A stretch of DNA of 64,000 nt from Amaurobius ferox (GCA_951213105.1 OX578138.1:94371914-94435913), one strand, 5' to 3'. Positions 11,068 to 22,404 are shown, numbered from the stretch's first letter. Program-made: numbers and translations. The notes: generated by a model from the sequence alone, not told the origin.

Positions 11068-11786
11068 CGTTAAAAAGTCGTATCATCAAAGTGTGTAACA
11101 CAGTGATTCCTTAAATGTTTGTCTAAGTACACGCTAATATTTCACTGTACTTAAAATGTGCATTGCTGAGAATCCAAATGCGCACTTCTGTGCATTTTGC
11201 TAGTGATAATTAAAATTTCGTAACAAACACACAATCTGATCTCATCAACTATTTCCATTAAACCTTTCTCGAGTATTCTAAAATTAGAAAATTTTGCTGA
11301 AAAAGCGATTACATATTTTTTCTATCAAATGGATAGTCACTTGACGCGATTACATATATTAAACTGCATTACAGTACAGTACCTACACAAATCCAATGTA
11401 TTGTGGAGGAAGTTAAAAATATACTGGCAAATCATCAGATTCTGCAAAGAAATACAGAATCTAATCTCTTCAGCTATTCCTTTTAGAATTTTTATAAGTT
11501 CAGGATGTTAGTACAATTACGGGAAATACTGAATTCCGTTCCATTGAGGCTCTCTAAGGGCACGGCAATACAATAGACGACCGCAGAGAAATTTCCAATT
11601 GGAACGATATAGTTATTGCAACGTTACCAGGTTGAAATTCTATTAGGAAATGCGTGGTGGTGTGGGAATCTCCGGAAAGAATTTTATTCAGCTCTTCGGG
11701 GATAAAAATAACCGTTCAAGGATTCCTATTTCAGTAATGAAAAAGTATATACATTTTACAAAGTGATTATTTGAGAAATAAAATTT
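11068..11786. other. Unassigned spacer
   Basis: No gene or recognisable repeat is seen. The 60-residue frame at 11329-11511 has no recognisable domain. Confidence 0.4.
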
Positions 11787-12881
11787 TTACTTTCCTTGCA
11801 AAACAGGGTAATGTATAGGGGAAAGTATTGGAATCATGTCGAAAATCGCAACTCCAGTTTGCGACGGATCTATACGTTTCACGACCTCTAGAATACGAAA
11901 AAACTATTTTTAGCGTGACGTCTGTGTGTGTGTGTGTCTGTCTGCCTGTCTGTCTGTGCAATAAATGTATCTACTCTGACTCAAAAACTAATGGACCGAA
12001 TTTCATAAAATTTGGTAGGCAAGTCACTTGTATGTGACCCTGGTGCAGATTAGTTTTGGGTACTATTCGGAATAAACCAACCCGCCTTTTTTTGCGAAAT
12101 GGCCCTCAAAAATTGCCTGTATCCACTGTAACTGAAAAACTAATTGATTAAATTTTACAAAATTTGGTACTAAAGTCAATTGTAGGTCACCCTGGTGCTG
12201 ATTAAATTTTGATATGATTCGGAAAAGAACAACCTGCCCTTTTTTACGAAATGGCCCGCAAAAATTGCATATCTCCACTCTAACTCAACTAATCGACACA
12301 ATTTCATAAAATTTGGCAGATAAGTCACCTGTGGTCGACCCTGGTGCTGATTAGATATTGGCATAATTCGGAAAAGAACAACCTGCCTTTTTCTAGGAAA
12401 AAGCCCACAAAAAATTCATGTATCCACACTAGCTAAAATACTAATTGACCCAATTTCACAAAAATTGGTAGATAAGTTACTTGTGTGATACTCTGGTGCT
12501 GATTAGATTTTGTACAATTTGAGAAGAACAACCTTCCGTTTTTTACGAAATGGCCCGCAAAAATCGCAAAAAAAGACTATATATGCTTAAATATATCAAA
12601 TGAATTTTTGTGTTATTCGCAATTTTTAACGTGGAAAATAATATAACACACTCCATTATACTTTAGAACTAACCGTTCTCAAGATATTTGAGATTTCTTG
12701 CATTTTTGTTACGCTGATGTCAGGAAAATGTCCTATTACCAAATAAAAACAAAAATTGAATTAAAAATGCAAATTGTTATCTGGTGCAATAAAACTCAAT
12801 CTAACGAAATATTAAAGAAATAAAGAACATATGAATTTGAGTCTGCAGGGAAAGTCACGTGCTGCCCACATCAGATTTTTT
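11787..12881 (+). mobile_element. Family B element, copy B1 (Helentron-like)
   Basis: It starts ACTTTCCTTGCA with a hairpin partner near 11811-11826 and a short (TG)n/(CTGT)n tract at 11920-11960. It ends TGCAGGGAAAGT, then CACGTGCTGCCCACAT and a T run. The interior has four diverged repeats of about 110-115 bp (words CTGGTGCTGATTAGAT and GAAATGGCCC recur at about 12040, 12190, 12340 and 12500). The open frames at 12063-12364 come from these internal repeats. Confidence 0.78.
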
Positions 12882-13087
12882 AATTTAAAAGTGCGCGTAT
12901 ATTGATGGAAGTGTATTTTACTTTGAAAATATAGTACATATATTTTTCATGAAATAAAATGATTCTCAAATGTTTTAAAATAGGTATAAATGGAAAAATC
13001 TATATAAAGTGTTGTTATGAACGTATCATTGGGAATCGTGGTTGTACGCGCAGGATACGAAAACGAGTCCAAATTTCTGGATAACTA

Positions 13088-13098
13088 ACATTTATTCT
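13088..13098 (-). terminator. LTR polyadenylation signal
   Basis: GAATAAATGTT on the minus strand, about 75 bp before the LTR 3' end, as expected for the R/U5 boundary. Confidence 0.5.
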
Positions 13099-13308
13099 CA
13101 AGCACAAAGTAAACAGGAACAATATACAATCAAACATAACTTAAATTATCCACTAATTTCACAAAATAACTGATATTATTCACAGAATGTTGACGAAAGT
13201 AATTTCACAAAACAACGTCTACTATTCTCAAAACAATGACAAAAACTACAGTCTAATGTAGCTCGTGTCATATTATATCGTCAACTCCATTGCAACAGAG
13301 AGATGAGT

Positions 13309-13320
13309 CCTTTTATAGCC
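13309..13320 (-). promoter_or_regulatory. LTR TATA box
   Basis: GGCTATAAAAGG on the minus strand lies in the expected U3 position of the solo LTR. If used, initiation would be about 25-30 bases downstream, near 13280. Confidence 0.6.
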
Positions 13321-13718
13321 TATCCATAGAAACTTCTGGAAATCTCTATATCTCAAAGAATAATCGTCATTTCGTGACGTTTCTGGAACATTACGGAAGT
13401 TGCCAAATGTAACCATATTGGCGATAAATCACCAAATCTGAAAACCCTTCTTCTAACTGGCAAATCCTGGCAACTCTGGGCGTATGTCATCTTCACGGCA
13501 TGCTGACGTCATGGACTGTGCTTTCTTTGCCTCGCCTTCGAGACAGATGAAAGAGCTCCAAAGTGAATATTTACACGTTCTCAACAGTACATATTTTGAA
13601 AAAAGCATTGGTTGCATAGTGTAATAAAAATCACAATGCGATGCAATATATTAGGTAACATCAGTTACATTGAGCGATGTTATATATAGTTCATATCACG
13701 GATTTTATGGTGATTATA

Positions 13719-13830
13719 CAGGGTGTGACATCAAGACCGCTCAAACTCTGCACAGACAGATTACTCGCTATGTATTCCAAGCGAGGAATCTGGCTGTGTA
13801 GAGTTTGGGCGGTCTTGATGGGACACCTTG
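13719..13830. mobile_element. Hairpin MITE (Tc1/mariner-like ends)
   Basis: The 112 bp unit is almost wholly an inverted repeat. Arms of 44 bp differ at about 6 positions, and a 24 bp centre contains its own CTCGC/GCGAG stem. It begins CAGGGTGTGACATC and ends GGGACACCTTG, resembling the CAGGGTGT ends common in Tc1/mariner MITEs. TA precedes the left end, but AA follows the right end. RNA from either strand would fold into a long hairpin. Confidence 0.75.
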
Positions 13831-13860
13831 AATTATAATATACATAGTCCCCTAAACTAA

Positions 13861-14640
13861 AAAGATAATAAAGTGATAGAATAGTGTCGGAATCAAAAAC
13901 GCGAATTCGAGTTTTTGATGGAGAGCACGTTTCAAACATGTCTGAATACGAATCAAACTCGAATCGAGAAAATTACAATAGGCACAAATATTACAATCGT
14001 CGATAAGTCGAAACTTATTGACTTTAAAAACAATCAAATGTTCGGATGACCCTCACATTTCCAAACGAAATAGTGACAAAATCATTAAGAAATCAGAATA
14101 TTTAATAATGCTACGTAAATGATCATTTCTTACGTAATTTTTCAGTAGAAAACAAATAATGCAAATTTACAGCGCTAGCATAAATCGTTCTCAAGGTATT
14201 GAACGTTTATCTAATAAATTTATCAAATATATTACATAAAATTAAAAATAACTATCGTGAAATATGTTCACTTGTCATGCAATATTATGCAATAAATTTG
14301 TTAACATCATATTCCAGGATTTAGATCGTTTTATTCACGAGAACAGATACTTGTTGTTGAGACCCAGACCGTCCGAACTACCAGAAAGATGTAATGTAAC
14401 TGTTTGGACGGCCGGGACAACAGATACTTGTGTAATAGTTTTATATTTTTAAAACCAATTGTTTGCCAGTAGTCATTTACATATAAGAAAATATCTCTCC
14501 ATGTGTGTGTGTGTGTGTAACGCTTGGAGATAGATTTGGTGACTCATTTAGCAAAATATTGCTAACTTGACAATATGTCGCCCCAGATATAAGAAAATTA
14601 ACGACAACGGCGCCAAGTTGATGAATTAGTTATTAACTAT
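13861..14640 (+). mobile_element. Family A element, copy A3 (decayed, SINE-interrupted)
   Basis: Recognisable from GAATTCGAGTTTTTGATGG near 13903 and from blocks matching family A through 14620. The left hairpin is badly decayed and the right end is lost. A short SINE tail interrupts it at 14355-14418. The (TG)n tract has ended up near 14503. Confidence 0.6.
14355..14418 (-). mobile_element. 5'-truncated SINE tail with target duplication
   Basis: Only about 64 bp of the 3' end of the 5S/tRNA-headed SINE is present, reading GACGGTCTGGGTCTCAACAA on the minus strand. It lies between perfect 13 bp duplications (AACAGATACTTGT at 14342-14354 and 14419-14431). This is the expected product of abortive target-primed reverse transcription. 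Confidence 0.88.
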
Positions 14641-16469
14641 TTTAATATAGGGATTATATTGCTTATTACGGCTTTTATCAATATTGTAATTGCCAATTTA
14701 GAGTTGATTGAAATAGATCTGCTGGAACTTCAAAATAATTTTACTTATTGTCATCCGAAAAACTGCTAAATGTACAATTGGGCTTTAAAGCATTGTGCCA
14801 TGAATAATATACATCATTTTTTACTGCAAAATGGCTAGTAGGAAACTGCTTATACATCATATTTCAGTAAACCGGTATGATGGGTGGCAATGCGAGAATG
14901 CATGTAAGGCTATTAGGCAGAAGTTTCACATTTGGTATTTTCTATCAAAGTGATGATAAGTGAGGATAAGTGACGCCAAATTCGACAGTTTTATTCCGGA
15001 AAGCTTATGGTTCCAAATAAATCTATGTCATCGAAATTACGAGGGTGACATGGGCTTAAACAATTCTTCTGACCAACATCTATACCATTTTCATTAAATC
15101 TATTAAGAACCAATTAAGCGGCACTACAACGTCACATTAAAGAAATAGCTCAATGTAAGTAAGAGGGTGTCAGAGATGGTGTGTTGACCCGAAGACAAAA
15201 TATACTTTTGCCTAGCAAGAGAATATAAGCTCAGAGAAGCAGATGAAGTGAGATCAGCATATCGTAGAGAAGTCAGTGCAGTTTCCCAGACATTGGCGAC
15301 AGTGTGACGACAAAAAAAGTCGTGAGTACCAAGTTGAAGTATAGTCATACTGAGTTGTGATTTTAAAGAAAAAGTGCTGTGCATCACTATGGCGAACAAC
15401 ATAGAGACCAGGGCATCTGACAAAACAGATCAGTGCAACAATACCAAGGAATGTGCCGGTTTTATATGAAATCAGGTAGGGTACATGAACTGTTTAAGTA
15501 AATGTAAATATCAGTATAACACGGTCTTATACGGTTTCCTCACCCCCTCGAGCGATTATGTAGTAAATATTTTAGGAAGCTGCTTACATGATTTTTATTG
15601 TTTTGCAATTGTAATTGTGCGAATTGTATTGTATGTAATACTTTTTTATTTCATCACTATGGGTGGGAATTGTGGTGTGATGGTCGAATGGTATGATTAC
15701 AGAGCGCATTGCAAGTTGTTTCTTTTCACAAAGAGGTCTTCATAAGTCATAATTGTTCACTAATTATGGGTATATGCGTAAACCATAAACAAACAGGTGA
15801 GAAAGGAAATGAATGATTGAGTACTGTAATAGAGGCCCCTGTAAACGATCCAGATTAAATACCCCTAATAATTGGTCAACACATTTCTTCTTCTTTGAGG
15901 ACAATATTTGTTGGTTTTCTCTTTAATTGGGTATCTGCAGTTCTGCAAACAGCAAATCTGCAGCAAAGATTATATTCAAGAAACAAATATTCAGTTTTAT
16001 AAATATAAATCTAAAAGTTTTTCAAATTCTATAGATTTTAAAGAATAAAAACATTTTATATTGCTATGCAAAAAGACAAAATGACTCTTTTGTTAAAGCA
16101 CCTATATCTAATACGACTATTAAAGATTTTTTAACCTTTTTCTAATATCCCGTCTTTTACAACACACACATTGCTGTTCAGTATATAAATATTTTCTTTA
16201 ATATCCTTGAACGTATGAATTTAAAAGAAATGGTGGCAATAATATACCGAAACTATGTGGTTTATACTGAAAAATGATTGATTGACGTCTCAGGACATAT
16301 TAAAATTCTTAAATATTTTCACCATATCACCGAGCTGGAATTATTACATTCTATTCCTGCATAATCCATTGACAGATGACATTTTATTTATAAAAGCACA
16401 AAGAATATATCTAAATATATTATTTTAAAGTACATTACACTAGAAAGTATGTCCATGATATGACGGAAT
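14641..16469. other. Long stretch without recognisable features
   Basis: No gene, RNA or clear repeat is seen in about 1.8 kb. The longest frame (15124-15423, minus, 99 residues) and the one at 15485-15745 (plus, 86 residues) have no recognisable domain and no splice or start context that I would trust. Confidence 0.4.
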
Positions 16470-16975
16470 TAAGAATTTGAAAAGCATTGTCTACTATTTA
16501 AAGTCATTTTTATCAATTTGGCGACATTTTCGTCAATCTGGCAAAATTTTTAAAAAATCGCCAAGTTTGCAATATCCCACCAAATTTTTCGCCAAGCATT
16601 TCGTAAGGACGGAGTATCGGGTTATTCTTATAGTCGTTTACTATGTTCTTTCCAAGATATTGAATTTTTTCAAATTAGTCATCATTTCCATTGATTTAGT
16701 GTCATTTTTCTCACCTTGGCGACCTTTTCGTCAATTGGGAAATATTTAAAAAAAATCCCAAATTGTAGATTTGCCCCCAAAATTTATCAGCAGAGTTTTG
16801 TTAAGCGTTACGGCCGGAGAAATAGGCTATTCTTATAGTAGATTTTCATATTATATCCAAGATATTGAATTTTTATAAATTTGTTGCCATTTTAATTGTT
16901 TTAGCGTCATTTCTATCAATTTGGCGATATTATTATTCATTTGGCGACTTTTTTTATCAACATTTTTGTCTAGTC
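16470..16975 (-). mobile_element. Family A fragment A4, internally triplicated
   Basis: Three head-to-tail partial copies of one internal segment of family A. The anchor GATATTGAATTTTT occurs at 16656 and 16861 (205 bp apart), with a partial first unit before it. The unit joints fall at TTATTCTTAYAG-like words. In the parent element such words occur twice, so unequal pairing there would give this structure. Neither element end is present. Confidence 0.65.
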
Positions 16976-18040
16976 AGACCCGCGAGCATTCTGCCCTAAA
17001 AGTAAGAATAACACACAAAACAATAACATACAAAATAATATTTCCTCCATTTTTTTTATGAAGTTTGAACTATTTTGAATGTTAAACCGTAGCTACCTTT
17101 ACCTACAATGCCCGTTTATTTCCCTCTTTTCCATCGTTGAAAAGTGGAAACTATGATACACCTATAAAATGTGTTATTTCGACATTTAACGGTAATTAGC
17201 TAGTTCAAAATGAAGCTTTCAAAGACAGTAGACGATGTGAATTTGATATCTTGACAAACAGGTAGATACATTGATAGATACATTGATAGATATAAATGTC
17301 AGCTTCGTTCAGGGTTACTGTAAAATTAAATCTGATTTGAATTTGAATACAATAAGATGTAATCAAACATAAGAAAATTCTTTATTGATATCAATACGAA
17401 AATTTTAATGAAAATTTTAAATTCATAGTGCTATATACTAAGTATATAAACCACAGCCAATATTTGCCATGTTTGATTGTGTCAACTTGCATTGATGGTT
17501 TTTTTGTCATCAATTGCGCATAATAGAGTTTAATAGTTTAATTTGTGCCGATATTATAAACGTATACAAACTTTCTTTGAAAAGTCAACAACTTCTTAAT
17601 GATTAAGAACAAGACAGTTTTAAAATGTTCACAGGTATGTTGACAGTTTAATTTGCGCTAAAATTATACACATAAAGAAACTTTTTCTAAAAAATCTCTG
17701 CTTTAATCCATTTCCCACGACGATTGATTTCCGAGGTAAATTCAAAAAGACCTATGCAGTCATTGATGTTATTTGATGTACAAAAAAGCACTACACAATA
17801 AACCATAGTGAAAACTAGATATTAAAATTAAAAAATATAAGAAAATCAAAGTAAAAATTTGAAACAAGATCAAAACAAATAAATTTAACGAATCCTCCAA
17901 ACTAAAGCATATACTCAAATGGTAATATAACAACGTTATTTTAGATGATAACTACAGGTAGCATCATCATTCTTGAGATGTGATGGATATCCGCGGATCT
18001 ATTTTCGCGGAGGATAGAACATGCATTTTCGATAAAGATG
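16976..18040. other. Unassigned spacer
   Basis: No gene is seen. A short GATA-type repeat (TACATTGATAGA) occurs at 17267-17295. The segments around 17530-17560 and 17640-17670 share GTTTAATTTGTGC/GTTTAATTTGCGC and may be a faint duplication of about 115 bp. Confidence 0.35.
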
Positions 18041-18047
18041 ACTATGG

Positions 18048-18128
18048 TTAAATCAAGGCTTAACAGTATCCCGCGTTGCGTTGATACGCTAGCGCGAGAA
18101 GCGGTATACAGTTAAGTCTTGGTTAAAT
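18048..18128. repeat. Inverted repeat with GC-rich loop
   Basis: A left arm (18048-18075, containing CAAGGCTTAACAGTATCCCGC) pairs with a right arm (18100-18128) with only a few mismatches. The loop is CG-rich (GCGTTGCG..GCTAGCGCG) in otherwise AT-rich DNA. It could be a MITE core or a tRNA-like fold. I cannot tell which. Confidence 0.55.
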
Positions 18129-18179
18129 ATGTTAACGAAATGAGCGTAACACTCTTAGTTGTTGCATGGTATCTCAAAT

Positions 18180-18973
18180 AAAAAAAATCTGATGTGGGCA
18201 ACACATGACTTTCCTTATATAATGTAATGAATTTACTACTTTTACAGTAAAAAAATAAGTTTTCTTATAGTAGATACTAATATTCTTTCCAAGATATTGA
18301 ATTTTTGACAATTAGTCGTCATTTTCATTGATTTAGCGTCATTTTCATTGATTTAGCGTCATTTTTATCCATTTGACGAGATTTTCGCTAATTTGGCAAC
18401 ATTTCAAAAAGTCGCCAAATTGGCGACATTCCGCCAAATTCGTCGCCAAAATCTCGCCAAGCGTTATGGACGGAGAAATAAGTTATTCTTACAGCAGATA
18501 AATGTCTATTGGCGTTCAAATACAAAAGTATTACTCAAAGTATATTTTTTCATGAATAGAACGAGCTAGATCCACGGTAATGATGTCACCCAGTTTATCG
18601 CAATGTATTACATATAAAAAGTGAACATGTTTCTCAATAGGAAATATTTTTTTTTTATTTTATATGACTTTTTGATAATTTTTTTGAAAAATGTACAATA
18701 TCTCGAGAACGGTTTTTGTTAGCGTTCTAAAATTTATGTCATTCGTTTTCTAATGAGAACTTACATAAGAAATGTCTATTTGCGTAACTTTATGAGTGGT
18801 TTTGATTTTTTGACGATTTTTTCAAAATTTCATTCGAAAATTTAGGGTGGTTCTGAATATTCGATTGCGTATAAAAACAAAAGGCTTCCAGTGTTTACGG
18901 ATCGGGATTTTTGTACCAAATTTCGTTCGAATCGGTCCATTCGTTCGTCAGTTATCGTCTCCACAGGCTCACT

Positions 18974-19013
<40 letters not shown>

Positions 19014-19189
19014 CGCATACATACTTTCACACACACACACACACGCACACACACACACAGACATCACTCCAAAAATGTTTGATTCGCGATCAGGAATGCT
19101 TGAAACGTGCTCTCCCGTCGAAAACTCGAATTCGAATTTTCGACCCCGTCACAGTACTTTCCTTATACATTATCCATATAAGGAAAGTA
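18180..19189 (-). mobile_element. Family A element, copy A5
   Basis: Full length with both ends: the 3' hairpin CATGTGTTGCCCACAT on its right end (minus strand) and the start hairpin at 19158-19189. The microsatellite core at 18974-19060 is long and compound. The frames across it translate as histidine-threonine repeats and are not genes. Confidence 0.82.
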
Positions 19190-19217
19190 ATATATAAATT
19201 GATAAGAAGTAAAATAA

Positions 19218-19520
19218 CATCAGGGTGTCACTTTCAGTATCTGAAGTCATACGCTACGTAATTCTTCATCGTTATATCATAATTTCGCTGTGAAAGATGT
19301 ATATAGTCATTGCATTATGTAGGAAACGGTCTGCCCATATCATGGCTTCACTTTCAGTATATGATGCCATACACTACGCAAAGCTCCATGGTTACATCAT
19401 AATTTCGCTGTGAAAGAAGTATACTCATCGCATTGCGTAAGAAACAGGTCACCTACATCATGACCTCATTTTCAGTATATGATGTCATACACTATGTAAA
19501 GCTCCACGGTAGTATCATAA
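19218..19520 (+). repeat. Tandem repeat, about 119 bp, three units
   Basis: TCACTTTCAGTAT or its variant occurs at 19228, 19348 and 19466. Each is followed by GATGYCATACACTA, AAGCTCCA and ATCATAATTTCGCTGTGAAAG, the last only in the first two units. The array abuts the family A copy just upstream. Confidence 0.85.
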
Positions 19521-19770
19521 AAATTGAAATATTTATCCGTATTTCAAACACTTTTATCAATATTTTCTAGAAGCGTTACCCAGAGAGAGATTGACAGATA
19601 AAGCAAGGTGTTTATATTATTAATTGTTGTAAGATAATATTTTGCATTTATACATAGTTATGACTGAAAAGTTCAGATATATATTATGCAAATATCAGAA
19701 ACATTGATGATAAGTTTTCATAATTATGATAGCAAGATTTAATCAAGAGAGAATCCACATGTACTTACAT

Positions 19771-19827
19771 TACGGTTACCTTACACCTTTCTGGTAGGTC
19801 GGACGGTCTGGGTCTCAACAACACAAT
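19771..19827 (+). mobile_element. 5'-truncated SINE tail
   Basis: Only the last 57 bp of the 5S/tRNA SINE is present, from TACGGTTACCTTACACC to CTCAACAACACAA. Flanking words ATGTACTTACAT (19759-19770) and ATGTTCTTACAT (19828-19839) match at 11 of 12 positions and form a probable target duplication. Confidence 0.8.
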
Positions 19828-19899
19828 ATGTTCTTACATGTAGAGGAACGTATGTCAGGTGTATTGTCTTATCAGCATTATTTCTTGCAACTTAAACTG

Positions 19900-20668
19900 A
19901 AAAATCTGATGTGGCCAGCACATGACTTTCACTGCAGACTTATATTCACGTTCTCTCTATTTTAATTAAATTTAATTCACTTTTTATTCAATTTTCGTCC
20001 TCATTTGATAACTGGACTTATTTTCAAGGGTGGCGTAGAGAAAATATGAAAAAACTAAAATATCTCAAGAACGGCTAGTCCTAGTGTAATGAGGTTGGTC
20101 TTATTCTTTTCTTCGGTGAAGATTAAGTATTAAACAAGCGATTAATGGATATATTTGAGCATACGTAATTTTTTATTTTAGATTTTGGCGATTTCTGAAG
20201 ACCATTTTGCAAAAAAAAAGAGGTTATATTTTTTGGAATCGTACTAAAATCTAATCAGCACCAGGGTGTCCCACAAGTAACTTATCTACCGAATTTTATG
20301 AAATTCGGTCTATTAATTTTTCAGCTAGAGTGGATACAAGCTTTAGCGAGCCATTTCACGAAATAGGAGGGTTTATTTATCTCGAATCGTACCCAAAACT
20401 AATCAGCACCAGATCCACTTACAAGTGACTTACCTACCAAATTTTATGAAATTTGGTCCATTAGTTTACTAGTTAGAGTGGATACAAAATATGCACAGAC
20501 AGACAGATACACAAACGCACAGACACATACACAGACGTCAAGTTAAAAATATTTTTTTCGTATTCTAGAGGTCTCGAAACGTGCAGATCCGTCGAAAACT
20601 CGAGTTGCGATTTTCGACATGATTCCAATACTTCCCCTATACATTACCATGTATTGCAGGGAAAGTAA
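19900..20668 (-). mobile_element. Family B element, copy B2
   Basis: On the minus strand it starts TTACTTTCCCTGCAATACATGG and ends CTGCAGTGAAAGTCATGTGCTGG..ACATCAG. Both terminal repeats carry the TGCA variant. The (TG)n core is short (20500-20540). It has fewer of the internal 115 bp units than B1. Confidence 0.78.
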
Positions 20669-20833
20669 AATGATATATTCTTATGCATAATACACTGAAT
20701 GTAAAATTTCTATATGTGCTTGAATTTATCAGACATTAATGGGAGATAATTTCTAACAATTCTATTACAATAAAATTTCGGTAAATAAAATGCCCTTCTA
20801 AAAATACTTCCGTAACGACATATGTAGAATATT

Positions 20834-20900
20834 ATACAGGGTAGTTCGAAAAGTATTTACCTATTTTTGAAAGCAATATTTAAAATAACTAAACCGCTTC
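20834..20900 (+). mobile_element. Possible mariner-like end
   Basis: TACAGGGTAGTTCGAAAAGT resembles the terminal repeats of Tc1/mariner elements that begin CAGGGT. No inverted partner or transposase remnant is found nearby, so this may be a truncated end or chance. Confidence 0.3.
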
Positions 20901-21144
20901 AAATGAAAGGGGCAAGATATTTAATAGCTGAAGGCTCAAGCAGACATCAAAGATGCAGACGAGGACATCAGTTGCATAGAGCCTTCATCAGCTGTATTAG
21001 GGCCGAAGAAGACTCTAAGTAACTGGTATGGGTTTCCAGGGATTTTAAAGATGAATTCCGATGACCGGCAGCAAATCAATATTTTATTGGAATAGATAGG
21101 ATTTGAGTAAAAAAAAAAACAATTGTCGTATCGCAAACCGTATG

Positions 21145-21437
21145 ACAGAGGGGACACGATAGCTCAGTGGTTGGCAAGTGGGCATTGCACCCGGACGACC
21201 CAAGATCGATTTCTGCCTCTTCTCAAACTGTCGCCGTGTTCAAATGGTGTACGATCACGTCAAACATGTAGGTCCGTAAGTCCTTCCGAGAGGTTGGTGG
21301 TAGGAGACAGAGGGCACAGTTCCTGTGGATGCCTCCCCCCACTAGGTTCTAATCCAAATTGCGTGGCACTTCCTTGCAGTCCAAACAGATAGATACCTTA
21401 CAGCTTCGGGTAGGTTGGATGGTCTGGGTCAAACTAA
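21145..21437 (+). mobile_element. tRNA-headed SINE with body shared with the 5S-headed SINE
   Basis: The head has a good A box (TAGCTCAGTGGTTGG) and a recognisable B box (GATCGATTTCT), so it derives from a tRNA. From TGTCGCCGTGTTCA (about 21228) to the end it follows the same body as the 5S-headed copies: GTCCGTAAGTCCTTCCGAGA, GTGGATGCCTCCCCC, then GGTCTGGGTC. An 11 bp target duplication, CAAACCGTATG, flanks it at 21134-21144 and 21438-21448. It is complete. Frames through it at 21123-21577 are not genes. Confidence 0.88.
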
Positions 21438-21794
21438 CAAACCGTATGGTAGAATGTTTAAAGCTTTTTTGGGATCATGTTCATCACAAGGCAAGTTTTT
21501 GTAAAAATAAGATAATTATAGCTAAGTTCGTTTTAATATATAGTGTGGTGACGGTCCTCGTATTAATACCATTTTAATATATATTTTCAAATAAAATCCA
21601 TTGTTGGATATATTATAATTAACATATTAATAACCCCCACCCCTCCCACAAGTCCGTACATTAAAGTGATTTTGTTTTAAAGCCATTTAAAATCTTAATT
21701 GCTAAATTTAGAATATATTATCTTAGAAACGTGATTACTTTAAGGAAATACTCATAATGTGCAGGTCACCTCGTGAATAAGAGTTTGCAATTTC

Positions 21795-22045
21795 GTCCCA
21801 GTAGCTTAACGGAAGAGTGTCGGCTGGAAAATTATGAAGATCCCTCGTTCGATTCTCGGTCGATACAGCAAGGTTCTTTATACTGTCACCCGGACAAATC
21901 AATCCTGTAGGTTATTGCAAAGATGTCGGAGGTCTGAAGACCCCAGACCGTGCGACTCACATAGTGGGTTTACAGTATCTAGCTGCACGGCCTGAAAGGA
22001 TACCTCCTGCACTCAGGAGGCACCCAAGGTCTACCATCCCACCAA
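21795..22045 (+). mobile_element. tRNA-derived SINE, second family
   Basis: A box CAGTAGCTTAACGGAAGAGTG and B box GTTCGATTCTCGG are followed by a non-tRNA body of about 180 bp containing CAGACCGTGCGACTCAC and CTGCACTCAGGAGGCACCC. It is preceded by an AATAAGAGTTTGCAATTTCG leader that also precedes the tRNA-like unit at 22449. No clear target duplication is seen. Confidence 0.65.
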
Positions 22046-22404
22046 ACAAACATTTATTTAGATCTAAAAATATAACAATTGATGAAAAATATTGTGATTA
22101 AACAGACAGTTTTACATTATATTTAAACTTGACAAGTACGTCCATTTTTCAGAAATGGGAAATTGGTTATTGCGAATATAGATAAAAAGATCATTGAAAA
22201 GTAAAATTTAGATGCCGGAGGTCTGAAAGTTTATCTAGTACGACTAGTACCGATTTACTGGACTCTGGAAGATAGAGCTGCGATATAAAATTGAGAGAAT
22301 AACCATCACCAGGGAAAAATAGTTGTAGGAGGTGGCTAACCTGAGGTAAAATTGGCAGGAGGTGTTCAGTCAGATTGTCAGTTACCCGCCAATCTGACAT
22401 TAGA

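Larger units (their letters stand above)
13013..13586 (-). mobile_element. Solo LTR of an LTR retrotransposon
   Basis: On the minus strand this 574 bp unit starts TGTTGAGAACG and ends CGTTCATAACA. These short inverted ends have the universal TG..CA termini. A TATA box (GGCTATAAAAGG) and, about 220 bp further on, an AATAAA polyadenylation signal are ordered as expected for U3-R-U5. No gag, pol, primer-binding site or second LTR is adjacent, so it is a solo LTR, probably left by LTR-LTR recombination. Flanks are GTGT on the left and GTAC on the right, so no clean target duplication is seen. Gypsy or BEL/Pao origin is likely but cannot be decided. Confidence 0.75.

Noticed and set aside
15124..15423. 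99-residue minus-strand frame
   Set aside because: No recognisable domain on either strand and no homologous copy in the window. It is likely a chance frame.
18911..19261. Open frame with histidine-threonine repeats and a CLKRALPSKTRIRIFDP-like peptide that recurs at many loci
   Set aside because: The same peptide appears wherever family A occurs, on either strand, with the frame shifting through the (TG)n core. It is translation of a non-coding repeat.
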